Assembly (NCBI GenBank): GCA_020161795.1
Contig: JAIUOR010000022.1
Span: forward strand, 1 to 64,000
Direction of reading: 5' to 3'
Source of the DNA: Actinomycetota bacterium
Lineage (GTDB): Bacteria; Actinomycetota; Actinomycetes; Propionibacteriales; Propionibacteriaceae
Length of the DNA stretch: 64,000 bases
Below the pieces are notes generated by a model. The model made no database searches. It was not told where the DNA came from and saw only the letters and a program-made list of their open reading frames with translations. Position numbers and translations under genes: made by a program. Every line of letters starts with the position of its first letter. Within the stretch, counting starts at the first letter, position 1. Below, piece by piece: positions 33,825 to 43,795 of this stretch.

Positions 33825-34307
33825 ATGATGATCAACGAGCCCCTGGCAGAGCCGATTCTGCTCACGGTGGCGGATGAGCCGACCGTGGTCATCCGCCACC
33901 ACGGCGTCACGGTGGCCGATCTGCCGAACCTCTTCGACGCGGGCTTCACGGCTCTCGCCGCCAGCGGTGCCGCCCTCAGCGGGCCGCCCTTCGCCATCTA
34001 TCGCGGCGACCCGGCCGCCGTCTTCGACATGGAGATCGGCTTCCCGGTGTCCGCGCCGCTTCCCGCCCCGGTCGAGGGCTCGGTGACCGTCGAGCCGGAC
34101 ACGCTGCCGTCCGGGCCGGCGCTCGCGCTGAGTCACATCGGGTCCTACGACACCCTCGGCGAGAGCTGGGGCCGGCTGGCCGCCGAGGCGGCCGCGCGCG
34201 GTTTCACCCCGACGCTCTTCTTCGAGGTGTACGTCAGCGACCCGACCCCAGAAACCGACCCGGCAACGCTGCGTACCGACCTGTTCCTCGTGGGGACGCC
34301 GGCCTGA
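33825..34307 (+). CDS. GyrI-like effector-binding domain protein
   Basis: A 160-aa protein with the GyrI/SOUL-type small-molecule-binding fold found at the C terminus of AraC/MerR regulators: PTVVIRHHGVTVADLPNLFDAGFTAL, PPFAIYRGD, FDMEIGFPV and ALALSHIGSYDTLGESWGRLAAEAAARG, FFEVYVSDP. There is no DNA-binding domain. It may bind hydrophobic or cationic compounds. The start has GGGAGGATCGAATC upstream. It is a single gene following the carbohydrate-binding lipoprotein after 60 nt; whether it is cotranscribed is unclear. Confidence 0.83.
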   Translation: MMINEPLAEPILLTVADEPTVVIRHHGVTVADLPNLFDAGFTALAASGAALSGPPFAIYRGDPAAVFDMEIGFPVSAPLPAPVEGSVTVEPDTLPSGPALALSHIGSYDTLGESWGRLAAEAAARGFTPTLFFEVYVSDPTPETDPATLRTDLFLVGTPA

Positions 34308-34423
34308 CGCACGGACCACAGGGCGAGGCTGAACGGACCGCCCGCCGGATCACCCCACCTGCGGACGACCGCGATCGGGCGGACGACCTGTTCCCCGGTT
34401 GACGGCTCACGCACACTGGAGAC

Positions 34424-36025
34424 ATGGCTCCGGGCGGAGCGGGACACCGCCGATCCCAGGCCGGCCTCCTGGCGGGTCTGGTGGTGCTGCTCGCCGGCTG
34501 CGGCCTCACCTCCCCGACCCCACCCGGGCAACCGGCCACCCCGCCCACGCCGGCGAGCCCATCCGGCCGCCCGGCACCGGTCGACCCCGGCACTCCCGGG
34601 CGCTGCGGCGCGGTGCCGACCCGGGCAGACCGGGAACTGCGGGGCATGTGGCTCGCCACGGTCAGCAACCTCGACTTCCCCAGCCGCGGCGGTCTCTCCC
34701 GGGAGCAGGTCATGGCCGAGTACCGTGGCTGGCTCGATCTGGCCGAGCAGTTCCACCACAACGCGATCTTCGTCCAGGTCCGGCCGACCGGCGACGCCTT
34801 CTGGCCCTCCGCCTACGCTCCCTGGTCGCAGTGGCTGACCGGACGGCTGGACGGCGCCGATCCGGGCTGGGATCCACTGGCGGAGATGATCGCCGAGACC
34901 CATGCCCGCGGCCTGGAGTTCCACGCCTGGTTCAACCCGTTCCGGGGAGCGCAGCGGGCGGAGGTGGGCGGCCCGGGCGCCGACTGGGAGAAACTCCCGC
35001 CGAACCACCCACTGCGCGACCACCGCGACTGGGCGGTGATCTACCCGAAGGCCGACGAGAAGCTGAGCGCGTTCTACTTCGACCCCGGGATCCCGGACGC
35101 CCGCCGCTTCGTCCAGGACGCGATCCTGGAGGCGGTGGCCAACTACGACCTGGACGCCGTCCACTTCGACGACTTCTTCTACCCCTATCCGGTTGACGAC
35201 GAGGACCTCGACGACTCCGCCAGCTTCGCCGCCTACGGCGAGGGCCGGAAGGCCGACTGGCGGCGGGCCAATGTCGACACCTTCGTGCGGGAGATGGACG
35301 AGCGGATCAAGCAGGTCAAGCCGTGGGTGAAGTTCGGGATCAGCCCCTTCGGGATCTGGAAGAACGCGAAGTCGGCCGGTGGCGCCGGCACCCACGGCCT
35401 GGAGGCCTACCGCGCGATCTACGCCGACACCCGGAAGTGGGTGCGCGAGGGCTGGGTCGACTACATCGTCCCGCAGCTGTACTGGCACATCGGCTACGAC
35501 CGGGCCGACTACGCGGCGCTGCTGCCCTGGTGGGCGGACCAAGCGAAGGACGCCGGCGTCCAGCTCTACATCGGTCAAGCCGACTACCGGGTGGGGACCG
35601 GCGGCGCCTGGGATTCCCCCAGCGAGCTGTCGAAGCAGCTGGCGCTCGCTCGCGAGCACGAGGTCTCCGGCTTCGTCCACTTCCGGGCCACCAGCCTGCG
35701 AGCCGATACCCTCGGCGCCCAGACCCGCTACCGGGAGAGGTTCTACTCCGCCCCGGCGCTGGTGCCCACCATGGAACAGCTTCCGGCCGCGCCGCCGCCG
35801 GCCCCGCAGGACCTCACCGTCACCCCAGCCGGCGATCGAGTCGAACTCCATTGGCAGGGCAGCCCCGGGGCCGCGCACTACGCGGTCTACCGCATCGACG
35901 GTGATCGGGCGAACCTGATCGGGCAGGTCGCCTCGACATCCTTCAGCGGCGAGCCCGGCAGCTACTGCGTCAGCGCACTCGACAGATCCTGGAACGAGGG
36001 CCCCGCCAGTTCGCCGGCAGGGTGA
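34424..36025 (+). CDS. GHL10-type glycosyl hydrolase-like lipoprotein with fibronectin-like C terminus
   Basis: A 533-aa exported protein. The signal ends in LLAGC (Cys about 26), followed by a Pro/Thr linker and a GHL10 (YngK-like, former DUF187) barrel from about 65 to 400: RELRGMWLATVSNLDFPS, HHNAIFVQVRPTGDAFWPS, HAWFNPFR, YDLDAVHFDDFFYPYP, WVKFGISPFGIWKN and VDYIVPQLYWHIG. The C-terminal 85 residues resemble a fibronectin type III domain (APQDLTVTPAGDRVELHWQGSPGAAHYAVYR). Related proteins cleave cell-wall or capsule glycans; the substrate is unknown. The gene is close to the cardiolipin synthase gene (68 nt apart). Confidence 0.87.
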   Translation: MAPGGAGHRRSQAGLLAGLVVLLAGCGLTSPTPPGQPATPPTPASPSGRPAPVDPGTPGRCGAVPTRADRELRGMWLATVSNLDFPSRGGLSREQVMAEYRGWLDLAEQFHHNAIFVQVRPTGDAFWPSAYAPWSQWLTGRLDGADPGWDPLAEMIAETHARGLEFHAWFNPFRGAQRAEVGGPGADWEKLPPNHPLRDHRDWAVIYPKADEKLSAFYFDPGIPDARRFVQDAILEAVANYDLDAVHFDDFFYPYPVDDEDLDDSASFAAYGEGRKADWRRANVDTFVREMDERIKQVKPWVKFGISPFGIWKNAKSAGGAGTHGLEAYRAIYADTRKWVREGWVDYIVPQLYWHIGYDRADYAALLPWWADQAKDAGVQLYIGQADYRVGTGGAWDSPSELSKQLALAREHEVSGFVHFRATSLRADTLGAQTRYRERFYSAPALVPTMEQLPAAPPPAPQDLTVTPAGDRVELHWQGSPGAAHYAVYRIDGDRANLIGQVASTSFSGEPGSYCVSALDRSWNEGPASSPAG

Positions 36026-36093
36026 CCGTCGGGACGACCGGGCCGGCTGAACGGCTGGTACTCTGCCAGCGCCTCCGGGAGAAGGAGCCGGCA

Positions 36094-37533
36094 ATGATCG
36101 TCGAGCTGTGGCCGATCGCCTGCGCCGTACTGGCGGTCTACTGGGTTGCCGTCGCCGTGCTCATCATCTCCGAGAACCGCGATCCGACAGCCGCCCTCGC
36201 CTGGCTCCTGGTCCTGATCGCGCTGCCCGGCGTCGGGCTGGTGCTCTACTTCTTCTTCGGACGCAACTGGCCGGCGATCGCGCGCCGGTCGAAGAAGCGG
36301 CAGCACACCCGAGCCGTCGCGCGGCGCTTCATGCAGCCCTACTACGCGCACTATGACGCCATCCACCCCAAGCTGGAGGGGCAGCACCCCGAGAGCTGGA
36401 TCCGGCACGACTCCCACCTGATCACGCGACTCGCGGAGGCCCCGCCGATGACGGTGCGCACCTGCGACATCCACCCGGAGGGACAGCCGTACTTCGACGT
36501 GCTGATCGCCGACCTGGCGGCCGCGGAGCGGTTCATCCACATGAGCTACTACATCTGGAAGGACGACGTCCTCACCGAGCGGATCACCGACGTCCTGGTC
36601 GAACGCCTGCGGGCCGGCGTCGAGGTCCGGGTGCTCAACGACTGGTTCGGTGCGGCGCCGTTCAGCCGCCGCACCATGAAGCGGCTGCGCGAGGCCGGCG
36701 CCATCGTCCGGTTCGACGTGACCGGGATCGCCAAGCTGAACTACCGCAACCATCGCAAGATCACCGTCGTGGATGCCGAGATCGGGCACACCGGCGGCTT
36801 CAACGTCGCCCAGGAGTACATCGACGGTGGCAGCCGGTTCCCGGCCTGGCGCGATACGGGGCTGCGGCTGACCGGTCCCGGTGTCGCCGAACTGGAGAAG
36901 CTGTTCGACGTCCGCTGGCTGGAGGTGGACGGCGAGGATCTCTTCCAGGAGCGCTACTACCCCGACCCGTCGCTGCCGCCCGGTGACATCGTCGTCCAGA
37001 CCGTCCACCACGGCTTCGACGATCCCTGGCTCGCCGCCACCCGCGCCCATCAGGTGGCCATCAGCGGCGCGCGCGACCGCGTGCTCATCCAGACCCCCTA
37101 CTTCGTCCCCGACCCACCGACGCTGCAGGCCATCACCAATGCCGCTGCCGCCGGGGTGCGGGTGGAACTGATGCTGACGGGCATGCTCGACAAGAACATC
37201 CCCTGGTACGCCGCGGAGACCTATTTCGAGCAGTTGCTGGAGGCCGGCGTGCACATCTATCGCTGGGAGAAGGGCTTCTTCCACGCCAAGTCGTTGACCG
37301 TGGACGGCAAGGCCACCAGCATCGGCACCCTCAACCTCGACGTCCGTAGCCTGCGGCTCCACAAGGAGCTCATGGTCTGGATCTACGACGACGCCGCAGC
37401 CCGCCGCTCCGAGGAGATCTTCGCCGCCGACCTGCAGGACTGCGTGGCGCTGACCCTCGACGACATCCACCAGTGGAGCTGGCTCCGCCGCTTCCGCAAT
37501 TCCGCCGCCCGGCTGTTCTCCAACCTGCTCTGA
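36094..37533 (+). CDS. cls: cardiolipin synthase (phospholipase D family)
   Basis: A 479-aa membrane enzyme joining phosphatidylglycerol units to make cardiolipin. Two N-terminal membrane helices (about 3-23 and 33-53, with FFFGRNWPAIARRSKKR after them) precede two phospholipase D domains with the HKD motifs NHRKITVVD (about 230) and FFHAKSLTVDG (about 395). GGFNVAQEYI and YFVPDPPTL are also typical. The ATG at 36094 follows GAAGGAG; a longer frame adds 24 residues and no membrane signal. It follows the GHL10 gene on the same strand. Confidence 0.92.
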   Translation: MIVELWPIACAVLAVYWVAVAVLIISENRDPTAALAWLLVLIALPGVGLVLYFFFGRNWPAIARRSKKRQHTRAVARRFMQPYYAHYDAIHPKLEGQHPESWIRHDSHLITRLAEAPPMTVRTCDIHPEGQPYFDVLIADLAAAERFIHMSYYIWKDDVLTERITDVLVERLRAGVEVRVLNDWFGAAPFSRRTMKRLREAGAIVRFDVTGIAKLNYRNHRKITVVDAEIGHTGGFNVAQEYIDGGSRFPAWRDTGLRLTGPGVAELEKLFDVRWLEVDGEDLFQERYYPDPSLPPGDIVVQTVHHGFDDPWLAATRAHQVAISGARDRVLIQTPYFVPDPPTLQAITNAAAAGVRVELMLTGMLDKNIPWYAAETYFEQLLEAGVHIYRWEKGFFHAKSLTVDGKATSIGTLNLDVRSLRLHKELMVWIYDDAAARRSEEIFAADLQDCVALTLDDIHQWSWLRRFRNSAARLFSNLL

Positions 37534-37614
37534 TCGCGATCGGTCACCCGAGCGACGAGGACGCCGCGAAACCCGGCCATCGACCAACGTCGCGAAGATC
37601 GACCCGAGCCGGAA

Positions 37615-37659
37615 TTAGCATCGCTAGAGTTGCTTGCTTAGCAGCCCTAGCGATGCTAA
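37615..37659. promoter_or_regulatory. 13-bp perfect inverted repeat, operator-like
   Basis: TTAGCATCGCTAG (37615-37627) is exactly inverted at 37647-37659, separated by 19 nt. It is AT-richer than its surroundings and lies 56 nt before a small gene with a strong ribosome site. It could be an operator or an mRNA hairpin; the regulator is unknown. Confidence 0.5.
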
Positions 37660-37714
37660 GCTCCTGGAAACGCAAGATCCCACGAGATTGCACGAGGTGA
37701 AGGAGGAGCCAGCC

Positions 37715-37843
37715 ATGCGAACAGCGCGAGCAGCAATGCGCGGTGTCGTCCGATTCCTCACCGCCGGCCTGCGTACCCCTGGCCAGCCGGAATCGGAGAT
37801 GACGATTCTGGCGGTTCTCGGGCCCGGCGGACGCCGGCCCTGA
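37715..37843 (+). CDS. small 42-residue protein of unknown function
   Basis: A short gene with an excellent ribosome site (AAGGAGGAG, 37700-37708) 6 nt before its ATG, downstream of a perfect inverted repeat. The peptide begins MRTARAAMRGVVRFLTAGLRTPGQ, an amphipathic basic segment, and ends LAVLGPGGRRP. There is no recognised family. It might be a membrane-active or regulatory peptide. Support comes from the ribosome site and upstream operator-like dyad rather than from homology. Confidence 0.45.
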   Translation: MRTARAAMRGVVRFLTAGLRTPGQPESEMTILAVLGPGGRRP

Positions 37844-37875
37844 CGCGGGTCTGCGCGACCGGGTAGTCTGCGGGT

Positions 37876-38148
37876 GTGCTGACGACGTCGCAGGCCGCTG
37901 AGTTGGTCGGGTTGCCCGCTGACCAGTTTCGTTCGGCGATGTCCAAAGAGCGCAAGAACGGCAAGGAGTTCCACGCCCCCAAGGAGCACTGGCCCGACAA
38001 GCGCACCCCGATGTGGGACGAGGACAAGGTCCACGCGTGGGGAAAGGCCCGCAAGAAGCGCAAGAAGCGCAAGGGCGCCGCGGCTGAGCCGACGCTGCCG
38101 AACGACCCCTTGCCCACCGGACCGGATGAGTCCGCGAACAAGGCGTGA
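37876..38148 (+). CDS. small helix-turn-helix protein with Lys/Arg-rich tail
   Basis: A 90-aa protein. Residues 1-55 resemble an excisionase/MerR-like DNA-binding fold (TTSQAAELVGLPADQFRSAM, then TPMWDEDKVHAWGK). Residues 55-70 are strongly basic (KKRKKRKKRKG). Its GTG start lies 6 nt after a TAGTCT element (37864-37869), so translation is probably leaderless. No phage or integrase gene is adjacent, so an excisionase role is unlikely; a small nucleoid or regulatory factor is more plausible. Confidence 0.65.
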   Translation: MLTTSQAAELVGLPADQFRSAMSKERKNGKEFHAPKEHWPDKRTPMWDEDKVHAWGKARKKRKKRKGAAAEPTLPNDPLPTGPDESANKA

Positions 38149-38329
38149 AGGCGACCCCCGGGCCGCTACGGCATCGGCGTAGCCGAACGCCGACGAGCGA
38201 GACCGGCGCCACGGCGGTGGCAATCCATACCTGAGCGTCGCCACTCTCCACGATCGGTCGATCTGCTGCCTCATCGGTTCTGGACGCTGCTTCTGGTGGG
38301 GCCGGCGCCAGGACCGTAGGGTGCCGGTC

Positions 38330-39310
38330 ATGGAGACGCGTCTGCGATCGGGATGGGCGATCCCGCGGCAGGTCCTGCTGCTTGGCGCGGCGGTGGGCCT
38401 GGTACTGATCGCAGCATTCGTCGCGGTGTTGTGGTGGGCCGGCGCCGCCGCCGCGGTCGCGCTGGGGATGGGCTTCCTCGCCGGAACCCGCCCGGCCACC
38501 CCGCTCAACCCGCGCCACGCGATAGCGCTGGCGCTCCCGGCCGCGCTGGCTGGCGCGGTAGGGGTCGGCTTGCGCGGTCAGCCGTTCGCGGCGGCGTGTT
38601 TCGTGGCGTTGTGCTGTGTCATGACGGCACCCGCCGAGATCCGGCAGGCTGGATTGCTCGCCGGGATGCCGACGGCTGCCGCGGTGCTGGTCTCCGTACC
38701 CGGAAGCTACGATCCGGCGCTCACTGCGATCTGGATGATCGCCGGAAGCGCGCTGCTGGTAGCGATCTTCGTGGTGGCCAAGCTCCCCCGGTCGGCGGCG
38801 AGCGGCACGCCGCCGAAACGAGCATGGCGGCACGCCGCGGTGATGGCCGTCTCGGTCGGAATCGTGGTCTATCTCGTGCAGTTCCACGGCCTGTCGCACG
38901 GCTACTGGGTGGCGGTGACCCTGACGGTGGTGCTGCAGCCGCGCCACGACCTCACTCGGACGAAGGCCCGTCAGCGCATCCTCGGCACGGTGGGCGGCGT
39001 CGTGCTCGCCCTGCTGCTGGTGGAGGTGCTGCCGCCGTGGGGGATCACGCTCGCGCTCGCGGCCGGCCTGGTGCTGATGAGTTGCTACGCGATGCTGAAC
39101 GACTACGTCCGCCAGGTGGTGTTCCTCACCTCCTCGATCGTCCTGCTGGCGCCCGCCGGCGGAGCCGGCCTGATCGCCGCCGAACGCGCGGTCGCCACCG
39201 TGATCGGCACGCTGCTGGCGGGTGCGCTCGCGGTTCTGCTGGAACGCACCGATCCCGGCGAGCAGCCGGCCCCCGTCCGGGGAGACAGCGATCAACACCC
39301 AGGCGGCTAA
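38330..39310 (+). CDS. FUSC-family membrane protein (putative aromatic-compound exporter)
   Basis: A 326-aa inner-membrane protein with about ten hydrophobic segments in two similar halves (LLLGAAVGLVLIAAFVAVLWWAG and AVMAVSVGIVVYLV). The second half shows the FUSC pattern GLSHGYWVAVTLTVVLQPRHDLTRTKARQRILGTVGGVVLALLL. FUSC proteins export aromatic acids or related compounds. A TAGGGT element (38317-38322) lies 7 nt before the ATG, favouring a leaderless start there over the GTG three codons earlier. The 180 nt upstream hold no other gene. A hairpin with GCCGGCC / GGCCGGC arms at 39321-39361 may end the transcript. Confidence 0.82.
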   Translation: METRLRSGWAIPRQVLLLGAAVGLVLIAAFVAVLWWAGAAAAVALGMGFLAGTRPATPLNPRHAIALALPAALAGAVGVGLRGQPFAAACFVALCCVMTAPAEIRQAGLLAGMPTAAAVLVSVPGSYDPALTAIWMIAGSALLVAIFVVAKLPRSAASGTPPKRAWRHAAVMAVSVGIVVYLVQFHGLSHGYWVAVTLTVVLQPRHDLTRTKARQRILGTVGGVVLALLLVEVLPPWGITLALAAGLVLMSCYAMLNDYVRQVVFLTSSIVLLAPAGGAGLIAAERAVATVIGTLLAGALAVLLERTDPGEQPAPVRGDSDQHPGG

Positions 39311-39408
39311 CGCGAGGTGAGCCGGCCGGGATCCGGGAGCATGCCTCCGCTCGCGGCCGGCGCACGAGCCCACTTCGTCGAGGACCCGTTCCCCGTCCGG
39401 CGCGTCGG

Positions 39409-39951
39409 CTACCCGCTGTCGGCGCCGCGGGATCGGTTGAGCGACCAGATCGTGCCCGCCAGGACGGTGGCGAAGGAGGTCCACGCCGCGTATGGCGCCA
39501 ACGACCACCCGTAGCGGGCTCGCACCCCGCCCGCCCGCTTGGCCAGCCGGGACGAACTCGCGGCGAGCGCTGCGGCGCCGGCGGTCGCGGCCCCGAGATG
39601 GCGGGAACGGAAGAACAGCCAACTCCACAGCCCGTTGAGCGTCAGGTTCACGGCCAGCCTCCGGCGGTACTCTGCCGCCGCCGCGTCGTCACCGCGACGC
39701 TCCAACTCGTTCAGCACCAGCGTCGACGTCACCGCGATCCCGGCGTAGAGCGTCGTCCACACCACCGGGAAGGCGGCCGAGGGCGGCTGCCAGGAGGGCT
39801 TCTTCAGACCGGCGTACCACTGGCCGTCGGGATCGGTCGCCACCGATCCGGCCACCGCGGCGGCGGCCACCAGCCCGGTTGCGACCGCCGCGTTCCGCAG
39901 TCCTCGCCCGGCTGGCTCCGCCGGGCCGCCCTTGTCATGCATTCTGGACAT
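39409..39951 (-). CDS. TspO/MBR family tryptophan-rich sensory protein
   Basis: A 180-aa inner-membrane protein with five expected helices. The conserved core is WYAGLKKPSWQPPSAAFPVVWTTLYAGIAVTSTLV, then LAVNLTLNGLWSWLFFRSRHLGAA and PYAAWTSFATVLAGTIWSLN. TspO proteins bind porphyrins and related ligands in stress responses. The start at 39951 has GGGAGG before it; a second ATG three codons later is possible. It is convergent with the FUSC gene and about 150 nt from the DoxX pseudogene on the same strand. Confidence 0.9.
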   Translation of the reverse strand: MSRMHDKGGPAEPAGRGLRNAAVATGLVAAAAVAGSVATDPDGQWYAGLKKPSWQPPSAAFPVVWTTLYAGIAVTSTLVLNELERRGDDAAAAEYRRRLAVNLTLNGLWSWLFFRSRHLGAATAGAAALAASSSRLAKRAGGVRARYGWSLAPYAAWTSFATVLAGTIWSLNRSRGADSG

Positions 39952-40095
39952 GGCCCTCCCTCATCGGCTTTCGTCCAGCCTGCCAGGCCGCTCAAGGTGT
40001 GCGTAGGGCGATCACGGACACAGCGCAGTCGAGCGAGCCGGCGGCTGGTGGGTTCCACGTCAAGAAAACCATCGGGCCGGCCGGAATCGGCGTTC

Positions 40096-40469
40096 TCAGG
40101 CGAAGGCGTAGGGCCCGAACCGTCCCCAGGCGACGACCGCTGCCAGGAGGAGCAGCACGACGTTCACCACGATCGTCCGCGCTTCTCCGCGTCGCAGGTG
40201 CGTGACGATCGCGCCGATCATGATCAGCAGCAGACCGACGGCGGCCAGCGGCGTCAGGATCGGTGCGATCCCGGTCACCCAGGCAGGATCAATCCCAACG
40301 CCCCCAGCACCTCCAGCGCACCGATGGTCTTGACCATGGGCGCGCTGAAGTCGTTCACCCAGCCCATCGAGGCGGCGAGCTTCTCCCGGGGCTGAGAGAG
40401 CTTCATCGCTCCCGCGCCCAGGAAGGCAAGCGCGAGCAGGCCGGCGACAATCCACAGGAAGACGTTCAC
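40096..40469 (-). pseudogene. DoxX-family membrane protein, frameshifted
   Basis: Two overlapping frames make one DoxX-like protein of about 124 residues. The first frame (from the ATG at 40469) reads MNVFLWIVAGLLALAFLGAGAMKLSQ through EVLGALGLILP and then stops. The second frame continues with VTGIAPILTPLAAVGLLLIMIGAIVTHLRRGE to the end. Restoring one TGCC unit to the TGCC at 40282-40285 would rejoin the frames, so loss of one copy of a TGCC duplication is the likely cause. DoxX proteins are four-helix membrane proteins of oxidative stress pathways. It is divergent from a MarR gene and shares operator-like palindromes with it. Confidence 0.78.
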
Positions 40470-40481
40470 AGCACTCCTAAC

Positions 40482-40531
40482 AGTTCAATCTTGAACTTAA
40501 TCATAGGCGAGCATTACTTCAATCTTCAAGT
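40482..40531. promoter_or_regulatory. two MarR-type palindromic operators
   Basis: AGTTCAATCTTGAACT (40482-40497) is a perfect 16-nt dyad, and ACTTCAATCTTCAAGT (40516-40531) is a dyad with one mismatched pair. Their centres are 34 nt apart, about three helical turns. The TTCAA-N2-TTGAA shape is typical of MarR sites, and they lie between the divergent DoxX and MarR genes. Confidence 0.72.
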
Positions 40532-40564
40532 AAAGATCGAGGTGCGGCCAGCTCGGACCCCGAC

Positions 40565-40570
40565 TACCCT
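40565..40570 (+). promoter_or_regulatory. TANNNT -10 element of the leaderless MarR gene
   Basis: TACCCT lies 6 nt before the ATG at 40577, which has no ribosome site. The same arrangement occurs before the genes at 37876, 38330, 43005 (minus), 43796 and 51575. Confidence 0.55.
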
Positions 40571-40576
40571 TGAGCA

Positions 40577-41095
40577 ATGGACTCCGAGCCTCCCTGGCTG
40601 GACGACGAGGAGCAACAGGTCTGGCTCCAGTTGTCGCTGTTGCTGACCCGGCTACCTACCGCTCTGGAACGCCAACTGCAGCGGGATGCCGGCCTGAGCC
40701 TGTACGAGTACCTACTGCTCTCCGGGTTGTCGATGACGCCGACGCGACGGCTGCGGCTGCGCGATCTGGCGGAGTTCACCGGAACCTCGCTCTCCCGGCT
40801 TTCGAACGTCATCCGCAAGCTCGAGGGCCACGGCTGGGTGATCCGGGAGCCCGACCCACAGGACGGCCGCTCCACCTTCGCCGTCCTCACCGAGGCGGGG
40901 TACGCCAAGGTCGTGGCTTCCGCGCCCGGTCACGTCCGAGAGGTCCGCAAGCTGGTCTTCGACCCGCTCTCGACCGCCCAGTTGCGGCGCTTCGGCAGCA
41001 CGATCCGTCGCGTCCTGGACGTGATCGACCCCCATGGCTGCGACCCCGAAGCCCTCCTCCGCGCGGAAGACATAGAGCAGGTCTCGAGCCGCTAG
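40577..41095 (+). CDS. MarR-family transcriptional regulator
   Basis: A 172-aa dimeric winged-helix repressor. Core motifs are LSLYEYLLLSGLSMTP, RLRLRDLAEFTGTSLSRLSNVIRKLEGHGWVIREPDPQDGRSTFAVLTEAG (helix-turn-helix and wing, about 55-105). It should bind the two dyads at 40482-40531 and control itself and the divergent DoxX gene, in response to an unknown phenolic or oxidant signal. The start is the leaderless ATG behind TACCCT. No further gene follows on this strand before RecQ, which is convergent. Confidence 0.9.
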   Translation: MDSEPPWLDDEEQQVWLQLSLLLTRLPTALERQLQRDAGLSLYEYLLLSGLSMTPTRRLRLRDLAEFTGTSLSRLSNVIRKLEGHGWVIREPDPQDGRSTFAVLTEAGYAKVVASAPGHVREVRKLVFDPLSTAQLRRFGSTIRRVLDVIDPHGCDPEALLRAEDIEQVSSR

Positions 41096-41163
41096 CCCGC
41101 CTCGGCGATGCAGTAGCAGGAGGGGCCGACACCTTCCCCCCCCCTGAGCGTCGGCGACCAGGC

Positions 41164-43005
<1,842 letters not shown>

Positions 43006-43129
43006 GGTCGCACCCTATCCGAGCCCTCCGACACCGGATCCACAGCGGGCGCTCAGCGCTGCCGTAGCCGACCCTCAAGCAGCGTGGCTGTACTGGAGCC
43101 CGTCCCCAGAACCAAGGAGCAGAGATCCA

Positions 43130-43663
43130 GTGACGATCCGACACCGAGCCGCCGCCCTGGCGACCGTCGCACTGTTGGTGGGCGGCATGACAGCCGGGTG
43201 CGCCGCCACCTCCGGCAACGCCGGCGACGCGCCGCAGACGGCGCAGACCGGAGCACCGCCAGACCGGGGCGGCAGCGACACCAGCGCGCTGGTCGCCGCG
43301 CTGGCAAGCACCTTCAGCCTCGACGAGGCGACCGTCCAGGCCGCCGTCGACGATGCCATGTCCTCGCTGGGCGGCCGGGGTGGCGGTAGGCCCGCGGGCC
43401 AGTCCGGGGACGGCCCCGACGATTCGGGCAACCCGCCCTCCGCGTCGCCCGGCGACTCCGGCAACCCGCCCTCCCCGCCAGCCGGCGGACAGGGCATGGG
43501 GGGTGGCGGTCAGTTGGCCGAGCGGCTCGCCGCGTCCATCGCCACGGCGCTGGATCTCGACGAGGCCGAGGTGCTCACCGTCGTCCAGGCCAACCTCCCG
43601 CAGCGGGGCGGTTCCGGCGGCGACCAGAACGCGCCGAACCCGCAACCGACCCCGACGAGTTGA
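43130..43663 (+). CDS. small secreted lipoprotein, Gly/Pro-rich
   Basis: A 177-aa protein with a lipoprotein signal (lipobox GMTAGC, Cys about 24). Two similar helical segments, LVAALASTFSLDEATVQAAVDDAM and LAASIATALDLDEAEVLTVVQANL, flank a disordered stretch rich in Gly, Pro, Asp and Ser (SGNPPSASPGDSGNPPSPPAGG). The helices resemble short putative EF-hand-free repeat motifs seen in actinobacterial surface proteins; no function is known. The GTG start has AAGGAG 10 nt upstream. It is divergent from recQ. Confidence 0.68.
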   Translation: MTIRHRAAALATVALLVGGMTAGCAATSGNAGDAPQTAQTGAPPDRGGSDTSALVAALASTFSLDEATVQAAVDDAMSSLGGRGGGRPAGQSGDGPDDSGNPPSASPGDSGNPPSPPAGGQGMGGGGQLAERLAASIATALDLDEAEVLTVVQANLPQRGGSGGDQNAPNPQPTPTS

Positions 43664-43795
43664 CGCCGCGGCCCACCACGATCCACCACGAATCCGGGGG
43701 CCGGAACTCCGCGATCGCTCACGGCGGGGCCGGCAGGGTGGGTCTGTGCCGTCCACCTGTCGGGAGCCAGCGGCCCAGCGTGTAGCGTCAGGCTC

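Noticed and set aside
37876-38148. Phage excisionase
   Set aside because: No integrase, attachment site or phage gene is nearby; only a general helix-turn-helix resemblance remains.
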